Shown piece by piece: positions 17,955-27,121 of a DNA stretch of 64,000 bases; position 1 is the first letter of the stretch, and each line of letters begins with the position of its first letter. The translations under genes and the position numbers were made by a program. The notes beneath the pieces are model-generated. The model searched no databases and was not told the origin of the DNA. It was given only the letters and a program-made list of their open reading frames with translations. The stretch lies in NCBI GenBank assembly GCA_016215705.1, contig JACRIR010000150.1, positions 47,842 through 111,841 of the forward strand, read 5' to 3'. Source of the stretch: Candidatus Poribacteria bacterium (lineage in GTDB: Bacteria; Abyssobacteria; SURF-5).

Positions 17955-19034
17955 TCACACTCCCAATATATCCGAAAACTTCCATTTTATTCGCCAAAAC
18001 GGCAACATCCTAAACAGCTTTGCGGTCAAAACCTCAACGGGCCAACCTGACTCTTCCGCATACGCCCGCAGAAAATGCAGCAAATCCGCTCGTGTCACGG
18101 CCTGATGGAACACGTTGACCTTCTCCCCTGATTGCTCCTGCAAATCACTATTCCCACGCAGGTGGGAATCCATTCTTCTGTCATCCTGACTTCTTCTGTC
18201 ATCCTGACTTCTTCTGTCACCCTGATTTCTTTCGTCATTCCGATTTCTCTTGTCATTCTGACTTCTCTTGTCATTCTGAGCGAAGCGAAGAATCTCCCTT
18301 TCACCTTTCGCCTTTCGCCCTTCGCCTCGTATCTCGTCATTCACTTTCTTTGCCGACCGCAGCAATCGCAACAGATTCATACATTTTCGGAAATCGGAAA
18401 GCGGGGAAATAATCCTTGCCGCATCCAGGTCGAGCAGGAATAGCTGTTCCGCCGATTCTTTCTCTGACAACAAGATATTCTTGAGATGCAGGTCAGCGTG
18501 ATAAATGCCCGCCTTATGCATTTTTGCAATCAACCGCCCCAATGACGCCGCCGTCTTTCCTTTCTTCGCTGACGCTGCCGAAGTTGACACCTGATCCATT
18601 CTCAGCAGCAGTGTCTGTAAATCCTCGCTCTGGGTGATCTCCCTTAGCGCTATGGCGCCCTTATAGAATATTGGTGAACTTCGCTCGACGGCGGCGGCAA
18701 GTATCTCAGGCGTCGGAATACCTCTTGACCGAGCAAACTCGGAAGCTTCCAACTCCATCAACGGGCGCGGCTTGCCCCAATTTACGTATTTTCCCTTCCA
18801 GAATCTGCCGAGAACACCTCCGCGCACATATCTTCGGACTAATGCCCGCTCTTCCGGCCTCTCGGACAGGGGGAACGGGATTAGTCGAGCGCGTCCATGA
18901 TGGGGTGAGTGTGTGTCCCTGCTGTCGGAAACCTCCGGTATTATGAAATTCTGAAAGCTGCGCGCATAACCCTCTTTAACTACAGTGGTTAGATTGTCTC
19001 TCACAACAACTTGATATCCCGGAAAACAAAGCAT
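17955..19034 (-). CDS. Kdo-kinase-like LPS kinase with an in-frame repeat-derived insert
   Basis: 359 residues. The kinase core reads FYKGAIALREITQSEDL, then the catalytic loop GIYHADLHLKNILLSE and the metal motif LFLLDLDAARI, as in KdkA/WaaP-type kinases that phosphorylate Kdo or heptose. Between about residues 237 and 305 the domain is interrupted by a hydrophilic tract with a 6-residue period (RSQDDR, KRSQND-type), flanked by ILRFAQND and MDSHLRGNSD. These are literal translations of the intergenic repeats found elsewhere in the window. The reading frame stays open across it and resumes in VFHQAVTRADLLHFL. It is the first gene before kdsA. Confidence 0.8.
   Translation of the reverse strand: MLCFPGYQVVVRDNLTTVVKEGYARSFQNFIIPEVSDSRDTHSPHHGRARLIPFPLSERPEERALVRRYVRGGVLGRFWKGKYVNWGKPRPLMELEASEFARSRGIPTPEILAAAVERSSPIFYKGAIALREITQSEDLQTLLLRMDQVSTSAASAKKGKTAASLGRLIAKMHKAGIYHADLHLKNILLSEKESAEQLFLLDLDAARIISPLSDFRKCMNLLRLLRSAKKVNDEIRGEGRKAKGEREILRFAQNDKRSQNDKRNRNDERNQGDRRSQDDRRSQDDRRMDSHLRGNSDLQEQSGEKVNVFHQAVTRADLLHFLRAYAEESGWPVEVLTAKLFRMLPFWRIKWKFSDILGV
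18148..18295. repeat. Repeat block inside a coding sequence: six 18-bp units plus flanking dispersed repeats
   Basis: From 18,178 to 18,285 six tandem units of exactly 18 bp follow each other (first unit CTGTCATCCTGACTTCTT), the last merging into 'tgagcgaagcgaagaatc'. On the other side lies TTCCCACGCAGGTGGGAATC (about 18,150-18,170), another common dispersed repeat. The block lies in the Kdo-kinase-like gene and adds a multiple of three bases. Confidence 0.8.
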
Positions 19035-19228
19035 TTTCCCATTCGCGGTCTGAGACGGTGAATATTAAGGTTCAGGGGGACTCACGGATTCACACGGGTT
19101 CGGAACCATGGACGATGTGCAATGAACCCGTACGCCTCTTCTACCAGACACACATCTACCTTGCCTTATCATCGCCCATAGTATCATTTTTCTATCGGAA
19201 ATTCAATAGAATCAAGAGATAGTGTAGG

Positions 19229-19801
19229 TTAGACGTGCCCGACTTCCCGTAGCAGGTCTGCGTTTTCTTGCAGGAAGCTTTCCTCCAGGTCGACGTGAAA
19301 CGTGAGCAGGAACCGCGCGACCATTCCCCAAAATCCGACCGATAGAGTTAGTTCGACGAGGCTCGCATTATCCAGGAAACCCGACGCCGCAGCGAAGGTC
19401 TCATCTCTAGGCTGATTCTCCCTGGAAACCTCCTCGGTATACTTCAGGACGGTTTTCTCCTGGCTTGTAAAGGCCGCCGACCCGCGCCAACCCTTGAGTT
19501 CCCCGATCTGCTCGAGGGTCACGCCGGCCTGCATCGCAATGGGGACATGATGCGCCCATTCGTAATTCGCGCCATGTATCTGCGCGATCTTGAGAATCGC
19601 CAGCTCGCGGTATCTGGGCTCAAGATGCGATTTGATTATCAGCTTTGAGCCAAGCCTGACGAATTCCCTGACCGCCGCCCCGCTGTGCGCCACCATCTTG
19701 TTGATGTTCAATACCTCGAATCCGCCCGTTTCTATCTTCTCGAAAAACTCCCGAACTTTCTGCGACGACTTCTCGATATCGGCATACGGTATCCTCGCCA
19801 T
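19229..19801 (-). CDS. Carboxymuconolactone decarboxylase / AhpD-family protein
   Basis: About 190 residues from the ATG at 19,799-19,801, which has GGAGGG about 8 bases upstream. The frame opens 66 codons further, but that part has no support. The family core reads LEPRYRELAILKIAQIHGANYEWAHHVPIAMQAGVT, the CMD-domain helix with the E..H motif. A redox CxxC, as in true AhpD, is absent. The enzyme activity cannot be told from sequence; members include decarboxylases and peroxidase-like proteins. It is transcribed away from glnE. Confidence 0.8.
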   Translation of the reverse strand: MARIPYADIEKSSQKVREFFEKIETGGFEVLNINKMVAHSGAAVREFVRLGSKLIIKSHLEPRYRELAILKIAQIHGANYEWAHHVPIAMQAGVTLEQIGELKGWRGSAAFTSQEKTVLKYTEEVSRENQPRDETFAAASGFLDNASLVELTLSVGFWGMVARFLLTFHVDLEESFLQENADLLREVGHV

Positions 19802-20154
19802 TGCAATTCCCTCCGCCGTTGACAAGAAGTGTATTCTGTTCCCTGTCTGAATGTAACATATTTTAGCATCGTTGGAAGCAAGGCGCAATAGGGAAGGAGA
19901 AAGATAAAGAAGACCGCGTAGATCGCGCCGGGCGGTCCTTGTTCCGACCAAAGGGAGCGCTAAGAGTCTGGAGTCGGAAAGAAATCGGCGTTCATCCACT
20001 GTTCCCCATTATTGCGGGGTTCATCCGTTTGGTCCATTCATGCAATCCGCCACCCAAGGCTCCTTCAACGCAGACTGATTGAAGCGGCCCCGCAGTTTAT
20101 GATATAATAAGTTTTGATTGACCCTAATCATAAGCAAATCAAGGAGTTACATTA
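19802..20154. other. Divergent intergenic region
   Basis: About 350 bp between the CMD-family gene (minus) and glnE (plus). This is the strand switch of the whole left half. It contains the glnE promoter candidate (20,079-20,108) and the unsupported N-terminal extension of the CMD frame. I see no other coding sequence or RNA gene. Confidence 0.4.
20079..20108 (+). promoter_or_regulatory. Probable promoter of glnE
   Basis: A -35-like TTGAAG (20,079-20,084) precedes a consensus -10 TATAAT (20,103-20,108) with 18-bp spacing. The start codon and its AAGGAG site lie about 35-50 bp downstream. Confidence 0.55.
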
Positions 20155-23100
20155 TTGTTGAATCATGAAGAACTCGCCGAGGCGCTACTCACGGAAAACC
20201 TCCCCTTCGAGCATGCGCGTCGCATTCTCGCCGAGGCAGGCATAGCAGACCCGGTCAAAGCAAATAAAAACATCCAACTGCTTGCAGGGCGAGGGACAGC
20301 GTATGAAGTGTTCTGCCGGATTCTGCCCCTGGCGCTCGGTTTCCTCGACAAAGTTGCTGATCCCGATATGGCGCTCAACAACTGGGAACGCCTTGTCGAG
20401 GTAAAGCGCGACCGCGAAACGCATTTCCGCAATATCAAAAATAATCCGCAGGCGCTCGATATTCTGCTGAGAATAATCGGCGTCAGCCAATATCTTGCCG
20501 ATATCCTGATCCGAAAACCTTCGCTTTTCTCCGAAATGATCATGAGCGGTCACTGGCGGGACCTTGTCGAGACGGACACCCTCCGCTCGGAACTGGCTGA
20601 GATCATCGCCGGCGCCCCCGACTACGAACGCAAGCTCACCGCTCTTCGAGATTTCAAGAATCGCCACGTCCTCCGCATTGGCATAAAAGACATCTGCGGC
20701 GAAACCGACGTTGAAGAGATTTTGCGAGAGACCACTTCATTGGCGAATATGTGCGTTCGGACTGCGCTCGACATTGCAGAGTCAGAAGTGCGAACACGGT
20801 TCGGCAAACCAATGATTGCGGACAAGGACGGTGAGGCGTCCGTTGTCATCATGGCGCTCGGGAAACTCGGTGGTGAAGAACTGAATTACAGCTCGGACAT
20901 AGACCTTATCTTCATCTACTCGCACGAAGGTGAAACGCAGGCGATTCCCGCTTCGGAAGAGGCGACCGGATCAGTCGCCAATCATGAATACTTCTCGAAA
21001 CTTGCAGAAAAATGCATAGAACTTTTGTCGCGCGTGACCGAGCAGGGTCACTTGTTCCGCGTTGATATGCGACTGCGCCCGATGGGGAGCAAGGGACCGC
21101 TTGTCAGCTCGCTCGAAAGCCATCTCTCATATTACGAAATCTTCGGGGAGACATGGGAGCGCCAGGCGCTGCTAAAGGCGCGCCCTGTGGCCGGCGATAT
21201 GGAACTGGGGCTGCGGTTCCTCAAGGAAATCAGGCCTTTTGTCTATCCGAAATACCTCGATCATCGTGGCATACGCGAGATTCAAGAGCTTAAACGACGC
21301 ATCGAGCGCGAGGTCGATAAGCAAGGGCGCGCGGCCGCTGAAGTAAAGCTCGGGCGCGGCGGAATCCGCGATATCGAGTTTACCGTTCAGTTTCTCCAAC
21401 TGCTGAACGGCGGGAAGCATCCCGAGTTGCGCGGTACAAACACGCTCGGGACACTCAGAATGCTCGAGAGAATCAGCTACCTCTCTCCCGCCGAATGCGC
21501 AGCATTGATCGAGGCGTACAGGTTCTTGCGAAAGATCGAGAACCGGCTGCAGATAATGCAAAACCGGCAGTTGCACGTGTTGCCTTCGCGGATGGAAGAC
21601 GCGGAGGTCGTGGCGCGAAGTCTCGGTTATCAGAGGTCGGCCGGTCGGTCGGCGGCCCGGCACTTCGAACTCGAATACAAACGTCACACCGAGAAGGTGC
21701 GTGAGTTATTCAACAAGTTCTTCGGAAAGATGTTTGCAGGAGGCGAGCGCGTCTCACCCGTGATCGATCTCATATTGAATCCGGAGCCGACGGAGGTCGA
21801 GATAGAAGAGACGCTCGGGCGCTACGGTTTCCGCAACTGCGTAGCTGCCTACGAAAATCTTGTCCTGCTCGCCGACGGGCCTGTGTCGTCACCGAATCCG
21901 CCTCGCTCGCGCACCTTCTTCTGCAACATCGCGCCGCTGTTGCTCCAGCACCTCGAACAATCGCCGGACCCGGACATGGCGCTGAATAATTTGCAGAGAT
22001 GCGTCGCGGCCCTCGGAGCTCCCGCAACATTCTACGAGATTCTATCCGCCAACCCCAAGTCTCTCGAGCTATTCGTCGCGCTTTCTTCTTACAGCGATCA
22101 TCTCATCCGCCTGCTTGTGAACGACCCCGGCGTCATCGATTTTCTGATGAGCACCCGGATACTCGAGGGCGAGAGCTCACGCCTGAATATCGACAAAGCT
22201 CTCGGCAAATTTCTCGACATCAACCCGAACTTCTACGAATCGATACAGAGATTCAAGAACGGTGAATTGCTTCGCATTGGTTTGAGGGATATCCTCGGAC
22301 TCGCGGACATTATCGAAGTCACGCGCGAGCTTTCATCGGTCGCAGAGGTAATGCTTGCGCGCGTTTATCAGAAGTGTCTCGAGGAACATGTGACGCGGTA
22401 CGGTGAGCCACTCGGAGAAAACGCCGTTCCCGCGATAATGACCATTCTCGGCATGGGCAAAATCGGCGGAGCCGAGATCAACTACGCCTCCGACCTCGAC
22501 GTGGTTTTCGTATACTCGTCGGACGGGCAAACCACGGGAGGAACATCCGGCCCCATATCGTGCCAGCAATTCTTTGTCACGCTTGCAGCCCGGATAATGA
22601 AACGAATGAGCGAGTTGAATCCTTACGGCTACTTGTATAAGATGGATGCGCGGTTGCGGCCTGACGGCGATCAAGGTTTGCTCGCGGTCTCAGCCGATTC
22701 GTTTGTGGAGTACCACCGGCAAAAGAGCGCGCTGTGGGAAAAACGGGCGATGACGAAGATGCGGCCGGTCGCAGGCGATGCGGCGCTTGGAGCGCACATA
22801 CGCGACGTAGCACATTCCATTATCTACGCGCCCGGTTTCTTTACGGCGGAAGTGGTCGAGGACGCCATTGCGATGTTGAGGAAGATATTCGAGGCCGTTC
22901 GGACTGAAGAGCGCGAAGGCGTGCAGATAAAGAACGCAGCCGGCGGAATCGTCGAGATCGAGTTCCTCGTGCAGTTGCTGCAACTCAAGTACGGTCACGA
23001 GCAGGATGACCTCAGCGGCGCAAACCCGTCCGGCGCCGTTCTGAGAGGAGAGAAGAATCTCCATCCATCCTCCGACCGCTATGATCTCAGGACTACCAAC

Positions 23101-23409
23101 ACACTCGAGGCGCTCGACGCCCTCGGCGCCGCAGGATACCTCTCGCGCCAGACGCATGACGACCTCACGGCCACACTGGTCCTTTTGCGGCGAGTGGAGA
23201 ATCGGCTGCGTCTCATGCATGACCGGTCACTCAATGAACTGCCCTCCGACCCCGACGCTCTCGACAAACTCGCGCTGCGTCTGGGAACGACTGCGTCGGC
23301 AGAGCGGAGCCCCGGCGAAGCGCTCCTCGACACCTTGGAGTCCTACATCCACCGCTCCCACCGCGTATTCGAGGAATTGATGACGTCCCTAAGGCAAAAA
23401 GGAAGCTGA
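20155..23409 (+). CDS. glnE: Glutamine synthetase adenylyltransferase/deadenylylase GlnE
   Basis: 1,084 residues in the two-domain GlnE layout. The N-terminal nucleotidyltransferase (deadenylylase) core is GGEELNYSSDIDLIF near residues 239-253, and the C-terminal (adenylylase) core is GGAEINYASDLDVVFVYS near 771-788. Each is followed by FRVDMRLRP / YKMDARLRPDG-type motifs and a helical domain. It controls glutamine synthetase by adding or removing AMP in response to PII and glutamine. The start is a TTG at 20,155 with AAGGAG 8 bases upstream. E. coli GlnE has 946 residues; this one is longer, mostly in loops. No glnA or glnB is nearby. Confidence 0.94.
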   Translation: MLNHEELAEALLTENLPFEHARRILAEAGIADPVKANKNIQLLAGRGTAYEVFCRILPLALGFLDKVADPDMALNNWERLVEVKRDRETHFRNIKNNPQALDILLRIIGVSQYLADILIRKPSLFSEMIMSGHWRDLVETDTLRSELAEIIAGAPDYERKLTALRDFKNRHVLRIGIKDICGETDVEEILRETTSLANMCVRTALDIAESEVRTRFGKPMIADKDGEASVVIMALGKLGGEELNYSSDIDLIFIYSHEGETQAIPASEEATGSVANHEYFSKLAEKCIELLSRVTEQGHLFRVDMRLRPMGSKGPLVSSLESHLSYYEIFGETWERQALLKARPVAGDMELGLRFLKEIRPFVYPKYLDHRGIREIQELKRRIEREVDKQGRAAAEVKLGRGGIRDIEFTVQFLQLLNGGKHPELRGTNTLGTLRMLERISYLSPAECAALIEAYRFLRKIENRLQIMQNRQLHVLPSRMEDAEVVARSLGYQRSAGRSAARHFELEYKRHTEKVRELFNKFFGKMFAGGERVSPVIDLILNPEPTEVEIEETLGRYGFRNCVAAYENLVLLADGPVSSPNPPRSRTFFCNIAPLLLQHLEQSPDPDMALNNLQRCVAALGAPATFYEILSANPKSLELFVALSSYSDHLIRLLVNDPGVIDFLMSTRILEGESSRLNIDKALGKFLDINPNFYESIQRFKNGELLRIGLRDILGLADIIEVTRELSSVAEVMLARVYQKCLEEHVTRYGEPLGENAVPAIMTILGMGKIGGAEINYASDLDVVFVYSSDGQTTGGTSGPISCQQFFVTLAARIMKRMSELNPYGYLYKMDARLRPDGDQGLLAVSADSFVEYHRQKSALWEKRAMTKMRPVAGDAALGAHIRDVAHSIIYAPGFFTAEVVEDAIAMLRKIFEAVRTEEREGVQIKNAAGGIVEIEFLVQLLQLKYGHEQDDLSGANPSGAVLRGEKNLHPSSDRYDLRTTNTLEALDALGAAGYLSRQTHDDLTATLVLLRRVENRLRLMHDRSLNELPSDPDALDKLALRLGTTASAERSPGEALLDTLESYIHRSHRVFEELMTSLRQKGS

Positions 23410-23535
23410 CTTTGGCTCATTGTATCATTGGAACGACTTTCCGCGTAATTGGTTTCATTCGTGACTCGCGTTCCCGGCCCTTTTCGCTTTTCTTCGCGTT
23501 ATTGCGGTTAAGCAGTGGTTTTCCGGAGCAGTGGT

Positions 23536-24273
23536 TTGGATCAAAGAAAAATCCTCTTCATTTCTGACGCGCATCTCGGCTCGGGCTTGAACGAGACCGA
23601 AAAAGAGCGTAATCTCATCGAGTTTCTCAACGGCTTGTCGCCCGAGCGCGTCTCCACTCTCTATATCCTGGGAGATCTGTTCGATTTCTGGTTCGAGTAT
23701 GGAACAGTTATCTTCTCGCGCCATTTCCGCGTGTTGTCCGCGCTCGCTCAGGTGGTCGGGAGAGGAATCGATGCTCATCTGGTCGTGGGCAACCACGACT
23801 TCTGGGCGAGCGACTTCCTCACAAAAACAGTCGGCCTGAAAGTGCACTACGACCCGATCGAGGTCAATATCGAAGGTCTCCGTGTTCTTTTGTGTCACGG
23901 CGACGGCGTCAACCCATACGACAGCGGATACCTGCTTTTGAAGGCGCTGATCAGGAGCAGGCCTGCCATTTGGGCCGCGCGTCTCATTCATCCCGATTTC
24001 GTCATGTGGCTCGCGCGCTGCGTCTCGAAGCTCAGCCGGAAGAGCGCGTCAGTGGCGGGCCAGATACGGGAAGACGACGGCGTCCGCCAGTTCGCGCTGA
24101 GAAAACTGCAAGGAGATATCGACGTCGTAATAGCGGGGCATTCCCACCAGCCGCACGACGACACCTTCTCCATCAACGGAACCAACAAGCGCTACTACAA
24201 CACCGGCGACATGCAGAAACGCTACTCGTACCTCGAATACTCCAGCGGCAGATTCCAGTTGAAGACATTCTAG
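23536..24273 (+). CDS. LpxH-like UDP-2,3-diacylglucosamine hydrolase (metallophosphoesterase)
   Basis: About 245 residues. Metal-site motifs run in order: FISDAHLGSG (D-x-H), YILGDLFDFW (GDxxD), VVGNHDFWASD (GNHD), LLCHGDGVN and the terminal AGHSHQP (GHxH). The layout fits LpxH, which cleaves UDP-diacylglucosamine to lipid X in lipid A synthesis, although classical LpxH has GNRD rather than GNHD. The TTG at 23,536 has GGAG 7 bases upstream; an in-frame GTG lies at 23,515. Other metallophosphoesterases are possible. Confidence 0.78.
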   Translation: MDQRKILFISDAHLGSGLNETEKERNLIEFLNGLSPERVSTLYILGDLFDFWFEYGTVIFSRHFRVLSALAQVVGRGIDAHLVVGNHDFWASDFLTKTVGLKVHYDPIEVNIEGLRVLLCHGDGVNPYDSGYLLLKALIRSRPAIWAARLIHPDFVMWLARCVSKLSRKSASVAGQIREDDGVRQFALRKLQGDIDVVIAGHSHQPHDDTFSINGTNKRYYNTGDMQKRYSYLEYSSGRFQLKTF

Positions 24274-24372
24274 TCATCTCTATTCCGCATCCCGTGCGGT
24301 TCGTTTCTTCTTCTCCAACCTGCAATCAGAAATTCCAAATAGGGGGTAAGTCTCATATCGATGCTATAACAT

Positions 24373-24402
24373 TTGTCAATCACGCTCATCCCGTATTATA
24401 AT
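24373..24402 (+). promoter_or_regulatory. Probable promoter of the penicillin-acylase-family gene
   Basis: TTGTCA (24,373-24,378) and TATAAT (24,397-24,402) are 18 bp apart, with about 145 bp of leader to the GTG start. A 22-codon ORF (ATG near 24,444) lies in the leader; I cannot show that it is translated. Confidence 0.55.
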
Positions 24403-24546
24403 CGTGGACACCGAGTCACCCGTATCGAATCCCGCAAGGTCGAGATGAACAAGCAAAGCATGACCGTGATTGTGCGGGAAAGAGAAAAAGAGACGCCGAA
24501 GAATGAGGATTGAAACGAATACTTGGCCATTGAGGAGACAAAACCC

Positions 24547-27105
24547 GTGAGAAAAGCTCTCTTTTCAGCGCTTGTCGCAATTGTCATTTCGGTCGCGAAT
24601 GGTAATTGGGCGACGGCCGAAGAGGTTGTCCGGCTCGAGAAGAATCTGGGGGGCTTGAGAGAAAACGTTGAGGTAATCACGGACAAATTCGGGATTCCTC
24701 ATATTTACGCCAAGGACGAAGCCGACGCTATGTTCGCGCTGGGATACGTACACGCGCGAGACCGGTTATGGCAGATGGACTTCAGCCGCCGGGCAGCGCA
24801 AGGAAGACTTGCTGAGGTCGTTGGACCAGATGCGCTGGAACACGATGCATTTGTCCGAACGATCGGACTCAACCGGCTGGCGGACGCCTCTGCCGAAAGG
24901 GTTAAGAATCATCCCGGGCTATACAGGAATCTCGTTGCTTATTCTTGGGGAGTGAATTCATACATAGCCGGGAAAATGCCCGAGGAGCTTCCCGTCGAAT
25001 TCCGCCGGTTGGACTATCAGCCGGGACCGTGGACAGTGGCTGATTCGCTCTCAATCGGCAAAGCGATGGCGTGGGATTTGTGCGGAAGCCTTGATGACCT
25101 GTATCTGGGAACGCTGACGGAGAAGCTCGGGCCGGCAGTTGTTGACGAGCTTTTCCCTATCGACCGATACATGGAGATACCGATTGTCCCGCCAACCGAA
25201 GATGCAAAGGAGCCTGAGATGGGTGTACCCTTTGACTCATCGGCAAGAAGGGCGCAGCATGGCGCACCCCTGCAAAGGAATGTCGAATCCGCTGGAAGCC
25301 GTAATTCTTATGTGGGCGACGGAAATGACATCGGACAGAGGACGCATACGCCCGTAAGAGTGGAAGAGGCATGCCTCGACGTAATCAGGATGGCTTCGGG
25401 CGAGATTCGCATGTTCGGCGATGAGCGCATTATCGGAAGCAATAACTGGGTAATTGACGGAAGGAAATCCGCGACCGGCAGGCCGATACTGGCTTCTGAC
25501 CCTCACCTCGGATTCCATATGCCCTGCGTATGGTATGCTGTGCACATAAGAGGAGGCGATCTTGACGTAGTCGGCGTCTCTCTGCCCGGCCTTCCGATAA
25601 TCCCCATAGGTCATAATCGCAACATCGCGTGGGGATGCACGAACACGCAGGCCGACGGGACCGACTTTTTCATCGAGACGCTGAACGAAGAAAAGACACA
25701 GTATCTGCACGAGGACCAATGGAAGCCGCTCAAGGTAGTCAACGAGACCATCGACATTCGCGGAGGCAAACCGCTCGAGCTCAAAATAATGGTTACAGCC
25801 CACGGACCGATCATGTCCACGGAAGGCGCAAATCTCGCCATGCAATGGATAGGCGCAGAACCCGATGACGACTCTCTCGCCTTCTATCTTCTCAACCACG
25901 CGGTCGATTACGACGATTTTGCAGTCGCAATGCAAACATTGAATGCCCCGCCTCAGAATTTTGCTTATGCCGACACAAACGGAATGATCGCCATGTGGGT
26001 GGCGGGCCTGTTTCCTGTTCGTAAGATGGGATTGGGCCGCCTTCCCGTGGACGGCGCCTCGGGCGATTTCGATTGGAAAGGGTTCATTCCGAGGGCGGAA
26101 ACGCCCCATAGCGCGAGTCCGACTCAGCACTACCTGGCTTCGGCAAACCAGCGTCCCTCTCCAAAGGATTATCCCTATTACCTCGGCTACGAATGGGACC
26201 CCGGCTACCGGGCCCGCCGCATAAACCAACTGCTTTCATCCCAAGAATCCATAACCGCTGAACAGATGAGAAGCTTTCAGGCAGACACTTATGATACGGC
26301 GGCTGCGTCGATGCTGCCTCGTATGACGGCTGCCTGCAAGGACAAATTCGAGGATGGGTCCCTTTACGCGCAAGTTCTCGATATCGTCTCAAAATGGGAT
26401 TTTGTCACAGCGAAGGAGAAGGCGGCTCCAGCAATATGGTGGAAATGGCTCGACAAGTTCCGCGATCTCGTGTGGAGAGATGAATGGGCGGCAGCCGGCC
26501 TCTACACGCAGGGTGAACCGTGGGGCCACACCGACATGAACAAATGGCAGCCTCCTATGGAAGTGCTGGAAAAAATGGTGGTCGAGGAGCCGAACTCGAA
26601 ATGGTTCGATGATGTTTCGACGAAGGAAGTGGAAACGCTCGAGGATATTGCGTCGAGAGGACTGCGGGAGGCGGCGGATGATCTGGCGTTGCGGTACGGC
26701 GGCGAGGCTTCCGCCTGGGTCTGGGGCAGGGCGAATCGCTTGCGCATCGAGCATCTCTCGAACAATCCGACGCTCGGACGTGGAGGACAACCGCTCAGCG
26801 GCAGCGACCTTACCTTGAATGCGCGCGGCAACGGCGGCGATGTTACCGGCGGGCCAAGCTGGCGGATGGTCGTTGATTTCACAGACCTTACGCGTACGAC
26901 GGCAGTGTTTCCGGGCGGCCAGAGCGGCGACCCCACCAGCCCGCATTACGACGACTTGATCGATGAATGGATTCAAGACAAATACGTTCCTGTGTTTTTC
27001 TATCCGAGAGCGGAGGAGTTCCCTGCAGACCAGATTGAAAGCTGGCTCGCGCTTTCGGCCCCGATCGACAGCATGGAAATCACCGGCAGCGAGACAACGG
27101 AGTAA
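24547..27105 (+). CDS. Secreted penicillin acylase (penicillin amidase) family Ntn-hydrolase
   Basis: About 852 residues from the GTG at 24,547, which has GAGGAG 8 bases upstream and gives a clean signal peptide (MRKALFSALVAIVISVANG...). The family cores are VEVITDKFGIPHIYAKDE, ALGYVHARDRLWQMD and the autoprocessing site IIGSNNWVIDG, where Ser at about residue 298 would become the N-terminal nucleophile of the beta chain. Later come GHNRNIAWGCTNTQADG and the NGGDVTGGPSWR region near the end. It should be exported, self-cleaved and hydrolyse an amide. Natural substrates in the family include beta-lactams, acyl-homoserine lactones and phenylacetyl amides; the substrate here is unknown. The next gene, a PaaK-like ligase, hints at phenylacetate-like products. 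Confidence 0.9.
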   Translation: MRKALFSALVAIVISVANGNWATAEEVVRLEKNLGGLRENVEVITDKFGIPHIYAKDEADAMFALGYVHARDRLWQMDFSRRAAQGRLAEVVGPDALEHDAFVRTIGLNRLADASAERVKNHPGLYRNLVAYSWGVNSYIAGKMPEELPVEFRRLDYQPGPWTVADSLSIGKAMAWDLCGSLDDLYLGTLTEKLGPAVVDELFPIDRYMEIPIVPPTEDAKEPEMGVPFDSSARRAQHGAPLQRNVESAGSRNSYVGDGNDIGQRTHTPVRVEEACLDVIRMASGEIRMFGDERIIGSNNWVIDGRKSATGRPILASDPHLGFHMPCVWYAVHIRGGDLDVVGVSLPGLPIIPIGHNRNIAWGCTNTQADGTDFFIETLNEEKTQYLHEDQWKPLKVVNETIDIRGGKPLELKIMVTAHGPIMSTEGANLAMQWIGAEPDDDSLAFYLLNHAVDYDDFAVAMQTLNAPPQNFAYADTNGMIAMWVAGLFPVRKMGLGRLPVDGASGDFDWKGFIPRAETPHSASPTQHYLASANQRPSPKDYPYYLGYEWDPGYRARRINQLLSSQESITAEQMRSFQADTYDTAAASMLPRMTAACKDKFEDGSLYAQVLDIVSKWDFVTAKEKAAPAIWWKWLDKFRDLVWRDEWAAAGLYTQGEPWGHTDMNKWQPPMEVLEKMVVEEPNSKWFDDVSTKEVETLEDIASRGLREAADDLALRYGGEASAWVWGRANRLRIEHLSNNPTLGRGGQPLSGSDLTLNARGNGGDVTGGPSWRMVVDFTDLTRTTAVFPGGQSGDPTSPHYDDLIDEWIQDKYVPVFFYPRAEEFPADQIESWLALSAPIDSMEITGSETTE

Positions 27106-27121
27106 TTAAGGGAGCAAGCAT

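Noticed and set aside
18178..18285. Possible CRISPR array
   Set aside because: The 18-bp units are directly adjacent with no spacers, and the tract lies in a coding frame.
25237..26229. 330-codon minus-strand ORF
   Set aside because: Antisense to the penicillin-acylase gene, whose frame carries the family signatures.
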